Source of the DNA: Mitsuaria sp. WAJ17 | Lineage (GTDB): Bacteria > Pseudomonadota > Gammaproteobacteria > Burkholderiales > Burkholderiaceae_C | Assembly (NCBI RefSeq): GCF_014174515.1 | Contig: NZ_JACJUG010000032.1 | Location: 1-48,731 of the forward strand | Direction: 5' to 3' | Length of the DNA: 48,731 nt | Part shown: positions 41,080 through 48,686 of the stretch, piece after piece | Layout of the letters: the number at the start of each line of letters is the position of its first letter | Position numbering within the stretch: the stretch's first letter is position 1 | Translations under genes and position numbers: made by a program | Notes under the pieces: generated by a model | Told to the model about the DNA's origin: nothing | What the model saw: only the letters and a program-made list of their open reading frames with translations | Database searches by the model: none

Positions 41080-41817
41080 ATGACCACGCCGTCCGACCTC
41101 ACGCCTCACGATCCCCAAGACGCCACGCCCGCTGACGGCGAGGCGCCGCGCCGCGCCATCAAGAGCTTCGTCGTGCGCGCCGGCCGCATGGGCACGGGCC
41201 AGATCAAGGCCCTGGCCGAGCTGGGCCCGCGCTTTGTGCTGCCCTTCCAGGCCGCGACGCCTCTTGACTACGAGGCCGTCTTTGGCCGCAAGGCGCCGGT
41301 GGTCCTGGAGATCGGCTTCGGCATGGGCGGCGCCACGGCGCAGATCGCCCAGACCCTGGCCGATCACGACTTCATCGGCTGCGAGGTGCACGAACCCGGC
41401 GTGGGCGCGCTGCTGAAGCTCATCGGCGAGCAGGACATCCCCAACATCCGCATCTTCCAGCACGACGCCGTCGAGGTGCTGGAGCAGATGATCCCGAAGG
41501 CCAGCCTGGCCGGCATCCACATCTTCTTTCCCGACCCCTGGCACAAGAAGCGCCACAACAAGCGCCGGCTGATCCAGACGCCCTTCGTGGCCAAGCTGAT
41601 CGAGCATCTGGCGCCCGGCGGCTACCTGCACTGCGCCACCGACTGGCAGCCCTACGCCGAGCAGATGCTGGAGGTGCTCAGCGCCGAGCCGCAGCTGCAG
41701 AACACGGCTGCGGGCTATGCCGAGAAGCCGGCCTACCGGCCCCTCACCAAGTTCGAGAACCGCGGCCTGAAGCTGGGCCACGGCGTCTGGGACCTGGTCT
41801 TTACTCGCCGCCTATGA
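41080..41817 (+). CDS. trmB: tRNA (guanosine(46)-N7)-methyltransferase
   Basis: The 245-residue class I methyltransferase adds a methyl group from S-adenosylmethionine to N7 of G46 in tRNA. SAM-binding motif I is VVLEIGFGMGGATAQIA (about 70-86); FIGCEVHEPGVGALL is motif II; the TrmB signature is FFPDPWHKKRHNKRRLIQ (about 149-166). The end RPLTKFENRGLKLGH...DLVFTRRL is also typical. The N-terminal 40 residues (with FVVRAGRMGTGQ) are a usual disordered lead. Its length is normal (about 240). It is unrelated to the nucleoside operon before it. Confidence 0.96.
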   Translation: MTTPSDLTPHDPQDATPADGEAPRRAIKSFVVRAGRMGTGQIKALAELGPRFVLPFQAATPLDYEAVFGRKAPVVLEIGFGMGGATAQIAQTLADHDFIGCEVHEPGVGALLKLIGEQDIPNIRIFQHDAVEVLEQMIPKASLAGIHIFFPDPWHKKRHNKRRLIQTPFVAKLIEHLAPGGYLHCATDWQPYAEQMLEVLSAEPQLQNTAAGYAEKPAYRPLTKFENRGLKLGHGVWDLVFTRRL

Positions 41818-41837
41818 CGTCGGCGGCCTCGTGTGGG

Positions 41838-41871
41838 GCGGCGGAGAGCACGGTTATCGGTCCTCCGCCGC
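41838..41871. terminator. GC stem-loop between trmB and the BNR lipoprotein gene, weak terminator
   Basis: GCGGCGGAG (41838-41846) pairs with CTCCGCCGC (41863-41871), with a 16-base loop. It lies between convergent genes but has no T-run, so termination here would be weak or Rho-dependent. Confidence 0.35.
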
Positions 41872-41884
41872 GTCCAGAGGGGGC

Positions 41885-44122
41885 TTAGTAGCCCGAGCCC
41901 GTTGCGATCACCCCGTCCATGCCCACCATCACGGGTGAGTGTTCATCCGCGAAGCCTACGGCCTGCCAGAAGAACGAGGGTCCTTCGAGGTCCTTGATCC
42001 AGGTCTGCCCGCCATCGACCGAGTGCAGCAGGATGCCCGCGCCTGCGATCAGACCCAGCTGACCGCCCTTCGTGAACGAAATGGTGGCGAAGCGGCCGCT
42101 GACCACTCCATTGAGAGGCGACCAGCTCAAGCCAGCATCCGAACTCCGCAGCACTTGACCTTGGGTGTTCAGGGCGTAAACCGTGCGCGCATCCACCCAA
42201 GCCAAGCTCTTGATCCAGTCGGTGAATCCAGGTACCAGACTCCATGTCTTGCCGCTATCGGTGCTTCGCATCATGCCGCCGGCAGAGCCGCTCAGCAGCG
42301 CGACGGAATCACGAATGGCCAGCGCGCCGAACCCCCACGGGCCACCTTGCGTAGAGACCATCGACCAGGTCGCTCCGCCATCGGTACTCCGATAGACGCC
42401 CGCGGAGCCACCGACCAGGCCCCATCCCGCAGACGAGAACCCGACCACGGGATTCGTGCCCACCACGAGACCATTGACCACTTGCCAGGACTTGCCGCCG
42501 TCCGTGCTCCGCAATGGCATGTAATTGGCGATCACCGCCGTTTGCGCATCTGCGAAGGCCACAGCCTTCATGTCCGGCTGCGCCATCGATGGCAGGGGGG
42601 CCAACTTCCAGCTCTTGCCGCCGTCATTGGTGGCCACGATGCCCTGCGAGCAAACAGCCAGGCCTGTCTCTCGGCTGGAAAAGGCGACACCTGTGAAGTC
42701 GTAGCCTTCGAGGTCGTGGTCCGGCCCCTGGAACACGGAGGTCCAAGTATTGCCAAAATCAGTGCTGCGTTTGATCCGCCCACCCCCGTCGATGGCCAGA
42801 CCCAAGCCGCTGCTGGACAACGCTAGATCGGCCGCGTCCTCTGAGCGGAAGGGTACGGATTCGACCTTCGTCCATGTCGATCCACCATCTTGCGTTCGGT
42901 ACGCGCCGCTGCGGCTGATGCCATGGGCGCCATCTGCAAACAGCACGCCACTGCTACTCGGCATGTGAGCCCCTGGGAGGCTCCACCATTCCCAGCTCGA
43001 GCCGCCATCCCTGCTGCGGCCAGCTGTATAGCGGCCTTCCGCATACAAGATGCCATCTCCTGCGAAGGTGATCGCACGGAGATCAAGAGTCGTCAGGGGC
43101 GTCTTGAAATCGATGGGCGTCCAGCTGAGGCCGTCATCCGTGCTCTTCCAGGCGTTCTTCCTGGACATCTGCGAGGAATCGACGCCGCTGGCAATGCAGA
43201 GCTGCTGCCGGCATTCCAGCGTCTCGATCACGGCAGATGCTGGCACCTGGCCAGCGGTCCAGGACTGGCCGCCATCCATGGTCCGGTAGAGCTTGCCGCC
43301 GTACTCGGCTGCGACGCCCGCCAGCGAGGTCCGGAAGGCCATCGCGAGTTTGCTCGACGAAGGTGCGGCCAAGGTGGTCCAGCTGAGCCCTGCATCCGTT
43401 GAGCGTAGCAGCAGCTTCTTTCCGCTAGCGAGGAGCGTCTTGGAATCCAGCACACTCAGCTGAGTCAGATCCTCCGTGCCGGCCACGTGGCCTCGAATGA
43501 TCGACCAGTTGAGCCCTGCATCCTTTGTCCGGATGATGGCGCCGCCACTGCCCACGGCGACCGCCGTGTTGGAGTCAATCCAGCGCACGGCATTCAGGGA
43601 TGCGCCGACGAAGGAAGGTGAGCTGAAGGACCAGGCAACGCCCTGCACGACTTTCAGGGTGGCCACAGAGCTGGCCAAGCTGCTCGTCGCCTTGCCAGTC
43701 GAAGAGACAAGCACGCGGAACTGCCGGCCATCATCCGAGCCAGATGTCCTTGCGATGGTGTATTCCGTGCCGTTCGCTCCAGCGATGTCTGCCCAGACAC
43801 CGTTGCTGAAGGATTGCCACTGCAGGGTGGCTGACCCCTCGATGCCGACCTTGAAGGTCACAGCAGCCCCCAGCGCGACGTTCTGGTCAGCAGGCTGTGT
43901 CTTGATGGTGAAAGACGGTGTGGGGTCAGTTGGCTGCGTTGGCTGAGTTGGCTGAGTTGGCTGAGTTGGCTGAGTTGGCTGAGTTGGCTCTGGGGGCTGC
44001 GAGCTCCCTGTGCCGGAGCTTCCGCCACCGCCGCAGGCAGCAAGGGTGAGGCTGAGCACAAGGATGGTCAATTGGATTGCCCGAGTGCGACGGGCAGCGG
44101 TGCTGAGTTGATCAGCGCGCAT
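41885..44122 (-). CDS. Lipoprotein with 13 BNR-like repeats (YCF48/sortilin-type beta-propeller)
   Basis: The 745-residue protein starts MRADQLSTAARR and has a lipobox LTLAAC with C30, so it is a lipid-anchored envelope protein. A Gly/Ser run leads into six PTQ triplets and a PTD (46-66), then an Ig-like domain (about 70-165, TIKTQPADQNVALGAAVTFKV). The remainder holds 13 copies of the Asp-box pattern S/T-x-D-x-G-x-x-W (for example RSTDGGKSWQ and HSVDGGQTWI), which form two propellers of six to seven blades. Such proteins resemble PSII assembly factor Ycf48 and sialidase/sortilin folds, and bind partners rather than cleave sugars when the active-site residues are missing. Function here is unknown. 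GAGGATCC six bases before ATG 44120-44122 sets the start. GC is lower than in neighbours (63-65% in two sampled lines against 70% in deoA). Confidence 0.8.
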   Translation of the reverse strand: MRADQLSTAARRTRAIQLTILVLSLTLAACGGGGSSGTGSSQPPEPTQPTQPTQPTQPTQPTQPTDPTPSFTIKTQPADQNVALGAAVTFKVGIEGSATLQWQSFSNGVWADIAGANGTEYTIARTSGSDDGRQFRVLVSSTGKATSSLASSVATLKVVQGVAWSFSSPSFVGASLNAVRWIDSNTAVAVGSGGAIIRTKDAGLNWSIIRGHVAGTEDLTQLSVLDSKTLLASGKKLLLRSTDAGLSWTTLAAPSSSKLAMAFRTSLAGVAAEYGGKLYRTMDGGQSWTAGQVPASAVIETLECRQQLCIASGVDSSQMSRKNAWKSTDDGLSWTPIDFKTPLTTLDLRAITFAGDGILYAEGRYTAGRSRDGGSSWEWWSLPGAHMPSSSGVLFADGAHGISRSGAYRTQDGGSTWTKVESVPFRSEDAADLALSSSGLGLAIDGGGRIKRSTDFGNTWTSVFQGPDHDLEGYDFTGVAFSSRETGLAVCSQGIVATNDGGKSWKLAPLPSMAQPDMKAVAFADAQTAVIANYMPLRSTDGGKSWQVVNGLVVGTNPVVGFSSAGWGLVGGSAGVYRSTDGGATWSMVSTQGGPWGFGALAIRDSVALLSGSAGGMMRSTDSGKTWSLVPGFTDWIKSLAWVDARTVYALNTQGQVLRSSDAGLSWSPLNGVVSGRFATISFTKGGQLGLIAGAGILLHSVDGGQTWIKDLEGPSFFWQAVGFADEHSPVMVGMDGVIATGSGY
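43925..43987 (-). repeat. Nine-base tandem repeat encoding Pro-Thr-Gln linker
   Basis: TTGGCTGAG (or TTGGCTGCG in one copy) repeats about six to seven times in frame, giving the PTQ linker of the BNR lipoprotein. The nine-base unit keeps frame, so copy-number change alters linker length only. Confidence 0.9.
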
Positions 44123-44207
44123 GGTGGATCCTCCTCTGCGGCTCGCTTGAGATGCGGCCGTTGATCTGTTTTGAAGTCGTATCGGTCCACCGCGAATTGC
44201 ACGCGGT

Positions 44208-44233
44208 GCCGAGACAGCCTGGGCTGTCTCGGC
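44208..44233. other. 11-bp perfect inverted repeat upstream of the BNR lipoprotein gene
   Basis: GCCGAGACAGC-CTGG-GCTGTCTCGGC lies in the divergent spacer between the lipoprotein gene and coaBC. There is no T-run. Its place at 86-111 bases from the lipoprotein start and 116 from coaBC fits an operator, or a structured leader, for either gene. Confidence 0.4.
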
Positions 44234-44334
44234 GCGGGAGCATAGCAGATAGACGAAAGCAGTTCGCCACGCATGCGAGACCGGCATCCGCCTCTTGCGT
44301 GAGCTGAATCGTCGGGATCGCCGCCACGGCCTGC

Positions 44335-44340
44335 TAGAGT
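44335..44340 (+). promoter_or_regulatory. Candidate -10 element of coaBC
   Basis: TAGAGT ends eight bases before the coaBC ATG, so a start 6-7 bases downstream of it would give an almost leaderless mRNA. Confidence 0.4.
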
Positions 44341-44348
44341 GCGGCTCC

Positions 44349-45563
44349 ATGCCCGAACTGGAACTCATACCGCTGCGTGACAAGCACATCCTGCTGGCCC
44401 TCTCCGGCGGCGTGGCCTGCTACAAGGTCGCCGAGCTCACCCGCCTGCTCGTGAAGGCCGGGGCCACCGTGCAGGTGATGATGAGCGAGGCCGCCGAGGC
44501 CTTCATCACGCCGGTCACCATGCAGGCGCTGTCCAACCGGCCGGTCTACACCAGCCAGTGGGACGCCCGCGAGCCCAACAACATGGCGCACATCAACCTC
44601 AGCCGCGAGGCCGATGTGATGCTCATCGCCCCCGCCAGCGCCGACATGATCGCCCGCCTCGTGCAGGGCCGGTCCGACGAACTGGTCAGTTTGACCGCCC
44701 TGGCGCGCCCGCGCGAGCGCTGTGGCCTGCTGGTCGCGCCGGCCATGAACCGCGAGATGTGGACCCACCCAGCCACGCAGCGCAACATCGCCCAGCTCCA
44801 GGCGGACGGCGCCCAGGTGCTGGGCCCCGGCCATGGCGACCAGGCCTGCGGCGAGGTGGGCGACGGCCGCATGCTGGAGCCGGCGCAGCTGCTGGAGGCC
44901 GTCATCGCGCACTTCCAGCCCAAGCTGCTGAAGGGGCGCCGCCTGCTGATCACCGCCGGCCCGACCTTCGAGGCCATCGATCCGGTGCGTGGCATCACGA
45001 ACCTCTCCAGCGGCAAGATGGGCTTTGCCATCGCGCGCGCTGCCGCCGAGGCCGGCGCCGAGGTCACGCTCATCGCGGGCCCCGTGCACCTGCCCACGCC
45101 GGTGGGCGTGCGCCGCATCGACGTCACCAGCGCCCAGCAGATGCTGGAGGCCGTGCTGCCGCGCGCCTCGCAGCACGAAGTCTTCGTGGCCACTGCGGCC
45201 GTCGCCGACTGGCGCCCCGCCCAGCTCAACGAGCACAAGATCAAGAAGGACGGCAAGAAGAGCGCCCCCACCTTCGAGCTGACCGAAAACGCGGACATCC
45301 TGGCCACCGTCGCCGCCTTGCCCGATGCGCCGTACTGTGTGGGCTTCGCCGCCGAGAGCCAGGATCTCGTCAAGCACGCCCGCGAGAAGCTACTGCGCAA
45401 GAAGCTGCCGCTCGTCGTGGGCAATCTCGGCCCCGCCACCTTCGGCAAGGACGACAACAGCCTGGTGCTGGTCGAGGCCGACCGCGAGACCGAGCTGCCC
45501 CGCGCCGACAAGCTCACGCTGGCCCGCCAGCTGGTGGCCGAGATCGCCCGGCGCGTCGGTTGA
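44349..45563 (+). CDS. coaBC: Bifunctional phosphopantothenoylcysteine decarboxylase/phosphopantothenate--cysteine ligase
   Basis: The 404-residue fused enzyme catalyses two steps of coenzyme A synthesis: joining cysteine to 4'-phosphopantothenate with CTP, and decarboxylating the product with FMN. The N-terminal CoaC half shows LALSGGVACYKVAEL (about 16-30), a histidine in NMAHINLSREADVML, and APAMNREMW (about 127-135); the active-site cysteine lies in ACGEVGDGRMLEP. The C-terminal CoaB half starts near LLITAGPTFEAIDPVRGITNLSSGKMG (about 200-226, abbreviated here by its ends) and has NEHKIKKDGK, which carries the reactive lysine. ATG 44349 gives the normal start; the reading frame extends upstream without family resemblance. 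It is followed by dut, as in many proteobacteria. Confidence 0.96.
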   Translation: MPELELIPLRDKHILLALSGGVACYKVAELTRLLVKAGATVQVMMSEAAEAFITPVTMQALSNRPVYTSQWDAREPNNMAHINLSREADVMLIAPASADMIARLVQGRSDELVSLTALARPRERCGLLVAPAMNREMWTHPATQRNIAQLQADGAQVLGPGHGDQACGEVGDGRMLEPAQLLEAVIAHFQPKLLKGRRLLITAGPTFEAIDPVRGITNLSSGKMGFAIARAAAEAGAEVTLIAGPVHLPTPVGVRRIDVTSAQQMLEAVLPRASQHEVFVATAAVADWRPAQLNEHKIKKDGKKSAPTFELTENADILATVAALPDAPYCVGFAAESQDLVKHAREKLLRKKLPLVVGNLGPATFGKDDNSLVLVEADRETELPRADKLTLARQLVAEIARRVG

Positions 45564-45577
45564 GTTTCCTCCCTCCC

Positions 45578-45633
45578 GGTCAGGCAGCAAGACCTGACCC
45601 CACGTGCCTGATCAGACGGCAAGACCTGACCCC
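45578..45633 (+). repeat. Two copies of the dispersed GGCAAGACCTGACCCC motif
   Basis: GCAAGACCTGACCCC occurs at 45587-45601 and GGCAAGACCTGACCCC at 45618-45633 in the 91-base gap between coaBC and dut. The first is flanked by GGTCAGG (45578-45584), which pairs with CCTGACC (45593-45599). The second lies 22 bases before the dut start. Confidence 0.7.
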
Positions 45634-45654
45634 ATAGTTTCCCGAGCCCCTTCC

Positions 45655-46104
45655 ATGAGCACCATCGACCTCAAGATCCTCGACGCCCGCATGGCCGAGC
45701 AGCTGCCCGCCTACGCCACCCCTGGCTCCGCCGGCCTGGACCTGCGCGCCTGCCTGGACGCCGCCGTGACCCTGGAGCCCGGCCAGACCCACCTCGTGCC
45801 CACCGGCCTGGCCATCCACATCGGCGACCCCGGCCTCGCCGCGGTGATCCTGCCGCGCTCGGGCCTGGGCCACAAGCACGGCGTCGTGCTGGGCAATCTC
45901 GTGGGCCTGATCGACTCCGACTACCAGGGCCAGCTGATGGTGAGCGTCTGGAACCGCAGCCAGACGGCTTTCGTGATCCAGCCCATGGAGCGCATCGCCC
46001 AGCTGGTGATCGTGCCGGTGGTGCAGGCGCAGTTCCGGGTGGTGGATGAGTTTGGTGCGAGTGATCGCGGTGAGGGTGGGTTTGGATCGACGGGGAAGCA
46101 TTGA
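45655..46104 (+). CDS. dut: dUTP diphosphatase
   Basis: The 149-residue trimeric dUTPase hydrolyses dUTP to dUMP, keeping uracil out of DNA and supplying thymidylate synthesis. All five conserved motifs are visible: ATPGSAGLDLRA (about 20-31), ILPRSGLGHKHGV (about 66-78), GLIDSDYQGQL (about 84-94), MERIAQLVIVPV, and the C-terminal RGEGGFGSTG that closes over the active site. Length agrees with E. coli Dut (about 151). ATG 45655 begins MSTIDLKILD. The open frame continues upstream through the repeats, but no family residues occur there. It is very likely cotranscribed with coaBC. Confidence 0.96.
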   Translation: MSTIDLKILDARMAEQLPAYATPGSAGLDLRACLDAAVTLEPGQTHLVPTGLAIHIGDPGLAAVILPRSGLGHKHGVVLGNLVGLIDSDYQGQLMVSVWNRSQTAFVIQPMERIAQLVIVPVVQAQFRVVDEFGASDRGEGGFGSTGKH

Positions 46105-46186
46105 GGTGGCTGGCTTGACTGTGGCCGGTGGCGGCAGAGTTCATCCACAGTGATCCCCGGCGGCGACTGCTCGCGGCCAGAACCAG

Positions 46187-46206
46187 TCATGCCATCCGGC
46201 ATGACC
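46187..46206. other. Palindrome between dut and the unknown operon
   Basis: GTCATGCC-ATCC-GGCATGAC is an 8-bp stem in the spacer of the convergent genes. It has no T-run. It could be a weak terminator or a protein-binding site. Confidence 0.3.
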
Positions 46207-46281
46207 ACCTTGCCCAAGTACTGACGCGCTGCAACTGAAATGCCCTGCATGTGGGGCCAGGCAAACGCCCCCCTGGCGAGG

Positions 46282-47733
46282 TCAGGGCGGCGTGGCGGCA
46301 CCGCCGCCGCTCGCGCCGGAGGCCCCAGATGCCCCAGAGGCACCCGACGCACCACCCGTCCCCCCACCCCCTCCGCTGGCACCACCCGTCCCGCCGCTGC
46401 CCCCCGTGCTCCCCGGTGCCGGCACCGGCAGCGGCGCATCCCGCATGCTGGGCTGGCTCACCCCGCCCACGGCGCTGTTCATGCTCGTGCGGCGCGCCTC
46501 GTCGCCCGTACGCAGCCCCTCGCGGCGCTGCTGGCGGGCATTGATGTGGGCGGTCTCCAGTTCCGCGCTCGGGTTGATGCTGGCATTGCGGATGCGGTCG
46601 GCCTGGGCCTGGGCGGCGAGGCGGTTCAGAGGCACGGCATCGGTATGGAAATGCAGCTCCACCGAGGAGTTCAGCTCGGCCTCGGTGTTGATCTCCTCGG
46701 TGCGCTGGCTGCGCTCGGTGTTGACGTAGGAGATGGTGTTCTCGACCTCGGCGCTGGCCCCCCAGGCGCCGATGCCGAAGCTGCCGCCGGCCTTCACGCG
46801 GTTCTGCATGCCGAACTGGCTGCCGCGGTCCTGGGAGGCGGCGCTGCGGGTGTCGATGTGGAAGCGCATGGCGGCGTTGATCTTGCCGGCGTCGATCACG
46901 ATGCGGTTCATGCCCATCATCACCATGGTCGCGAGCATCTGCTGGCGCTGGCGCGCGAGCTGGCGCCGGGCGAAGGGCACCAGGGCCTCGGGGTTGGCGG
47001 CCTCGACGGGATCGTTGGGCCCCAGGCCGAATGCGGCACGCAGGGTGTCGGGCTCGGGCATGTGGCCGCCCGCGCGCAGGCGCAGGCGCGGCACCTCGGG
47101 GGCGTCGTCGGGATCGGCTTCCTGGCCGGGCGCGGGGCGGTCCTCGGGGTCCGGGGCCTCGGGGGCGTCCATCTCGAGCTGGTCGGGAAAATGATCGACC
47201 AGCCACTGGCGGGCCTGGGTCTCGTGCGTGGCCAGTTGCTCGAAGCCCTGGGCCGATCCAGACACCGCGTTGAGCAACTGCAGGTACTGCTGCAGCTGGG
47301 TCTGGTTGGAGTCGTTCATGGCACGGAACACGCCGTTGAGCAGGTCGGTCACGAAGCGCGGGAAGCTGATGGCATTGAGCGTGTCCCGCGTCGTCTGACC
47401 GATCTGGCGGGTGGCCGTGCCGAAGTCGGGCTGCGCCTCCAGGCTCTGCACGGCGGACTGCTGCGTCCGGAGCTGGCGGCGGCGGATGGCCTGCTCGGCC
47501 TCGTGCTCCTCCTGCAGGCTCAGGGCCACCAGGTGGGAGACCTTGACCATGGCCTGGGCCAGGTCCCGGCGCTGCTCGGGCGGGAGCTCGGCATAGGCCT
47601 GGGTGTGGGCCAGCTGCTGGCGCACGGCAGCGCGCAGCCAGGGCGGCGGGGTCGCGGCATCCAGCCCCAAGGCGGCTGCCACGGGGCCCGCATGCGCAGG
47701 GACCGAGGCGCGATCGGGGCTCAGGGCCTCCAT
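46282..47733 (-). CDS. Protein of unknown function with Gly/Ser/Ala-rich tail
   Basis: I do not recognise this 483-residue protein. Seen in it: helical N-terminal part (about 30-185) with heptad-like EEHEAEQAIRRRQLRTQQ; an acidic Pro-rich linker (about 187-216); a short helical segment (MLATMVMMGMNRIVID, about 266-281); a Gly-rich beta-type stretch, NRVKAGGSFGIGAWGASAEV and ENTISYVNTERSQRTEEI (about 311-348), then VELHFHTDAVPLNRLA (358-373); and a low-complexity tail of GASGAS and GGTGG (441-483). No signal peptide or membrane segment is evident. The start is ATG 47731-47733, two bases after the stop of the upstream gene, so the genes are coupled. It is convergent with dut. The order helical lead, beta core, disordered tail is unusual for a metabolic enzyme and more like a structural or assembly protein, but no function is shown. 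Confidence 0.75.
   Translation of the reverse strand: MEALSPDRASVPAHAGPVAAALGLDAATPPPWLRAAVRQQLAHTQAYAELPPEQRRDLAQAMVKVSHLVALSLQEEHEAEQAIRRRQLRTQQSAVQSLEAQPDFGTATRQIGQTTRDTLNAISFPRFVTDLLNGVFRAMNDSNQTQLQQYLQLLNAVSGSAQGFEQLATHETQARQWLVDHFPDQLEMDAPEAPDPEDRPAPGQEADPDDAPEVPRLRLRAGGHMPEPDTLRAAFGLGPNDPVEAANPEALVPFARRQLARQRQQMLATMVMMGMNRIVIDAGKINAAMRFHIDTRSAASQDRGSQFGMQNRVKAGGSFGIGAWGASAEVENTISYVNTERSQRTEEINTEAELNSSVELHFHTDAVPLNRLAAQAQADRIRNASINPSAELETAHINARQQRREGLRTGDEARRTSMNSAVGGVSQPSMRDAPLPVPAPGSTGGSGGTGGASGGGGGTGGASGASGASGASGASGGGAATPP
46285..46413 (-). repeat. GC-rich low-complexity repeat coding for the Gly/Ser/Ala tail
   Basis: Repeated codons for Gly-Ala-Ser and Gly-Gly-Thr (for instance five GAS units) occupy the last 43 codons of the 483-residue gene. 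Imperfect 9-base units dominate, so length variation between strains is likely. Confidence 0.75.
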
Positions 47734-47735
47734 GG

Positions 47736-48665
47736 TCAGAAGGCCTCCAGTACGGCCAGGTTCACCACCTCGGCGCGTTCCCCCCGGGTCGAGAGCCGCC
47801 AACGCTCGGCCGCAGCGATGAGGGTCTGCAGGGCTGGGTCGGCAGGCGCGATGGCGAAGCCCCGGCTGGCCGCCTGAGCCAACCACATGAGCACCTGGCT
47901 GCCGGCGCGGGCGCGGTCGAAGCGCTGGCGCAGGTCGCCCAGCACGTCGCGCTCGTGGACCAGGGCCGCGCGCACCAGGCCGTGCAGGTCCCGCACGCCG
48001 AAGGCGGTCTGCAGCTGGCGGTCGCCCAGCAGCTGCAGGGCGCTGCGCAGCTGGCCCAGCAGCTCGTCGGCCGCCTGCAGCAGCATGCCTTCGAGGCGGC
48101 TGGCAGCAATCTCCAGAAGGCCCTGGGCCGCATGCTGCAGGCCCACCTCCTCGCGCACATCGTGCTGGCCGGCGTTGTCGGCCAGGGGCACGAGGGCGCC
48201 GCACAGGCGGGCCAGGGCGGGCTCGAAGTCCTCCGGGTCGAAGGCCTGGGCCAGCAGGGCGCGGCGCTCGTCGCCGGAAAGACGCTGGCGGCGCTCCTTC
48301 CAGAGCTTCTTCAGCAGGGGCTCCAGCTTGGGCAGGGCCACGCTGATGGCGCCGCTGCTCCACAGGGCGGCGATGCGCTCGCTGGCGCGGATCATGGGCT
48401 CCAGCTCCTGCACGAGGTAGAGGCTGGCCAGCACGCCCAACTGGGCCGGCGCGCGTGTGGGTCGGGCGGGCTCGGGCAGGTCGATGGCACCGAGATCCAG
48501 ACCCTGCGCCAGCAGGCGCAGGCCTGGCAAGTGTGCAGCCTGCAGGGCCTCGGCCTGGTCCAGCAGGATCGACAGCGCCAGCACCGCCGGCTCGGGGGCA
48601 GGCGCGGCGGCCTCGTTGCCCGCGAGGGCCTCGGCGGCGGGAGGGAGGGCAGTCTCGCAGCTCAC
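47736..48665 (-). CDS. Helical protein of unknown function
   Basis: I do not recognise this 309-residue protein. It is Ala/Leu-rich and predicted almost all helical by composition, with stretches such as LYLVQELEPMIRASERIAAL (about 84-103), LEPLLKKLWKERRQRLSGDE and ALQTLIAAAERWRLSTRGER near the end; no signal peptide is present. The start is GTG 48663-48665, with GGAG seven bases upstream, rather than a distant ATG. The gene is followed after two bases by the 483-residue gene and preceded by a third frame that ends 21 bases upstream, so it is the middle of an operon. Nothing in its sequence shows catalytic motifs. A role as a partner or scaffold of the following protein is inferred from the tight coupling only. 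Confidence 0.7.
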   Translation of the reverse strand: MSCETALPPAAEALAGNEAAAPAPEPAVLALSILLDQAEALQAAHLPGLRLLAQGLDLGAIDLPEPARPTRAPAQLGVLASLYLVQELEPMIRASERIAALWSSGAISVALPKLEPLLKKLWKERRQRLSGDERRALLAQAFDPEDFEPALARLCGALVPLADNAGQHDVREEVGLQHAAQGLLEIAASRLEGMLLQAADELLGQLRSALQLLGDRQLQTAFGVRDLHGLVRAALVHERDVLGDLRQRFDRARAGSQVLMWLAQAASRGFAIAPADPALQTLIAAAERWRLSTRGERAEVVNLAVLEAF

Positions 48666-48686
48666 GGCGATGCTCCGGGGCGGGCC

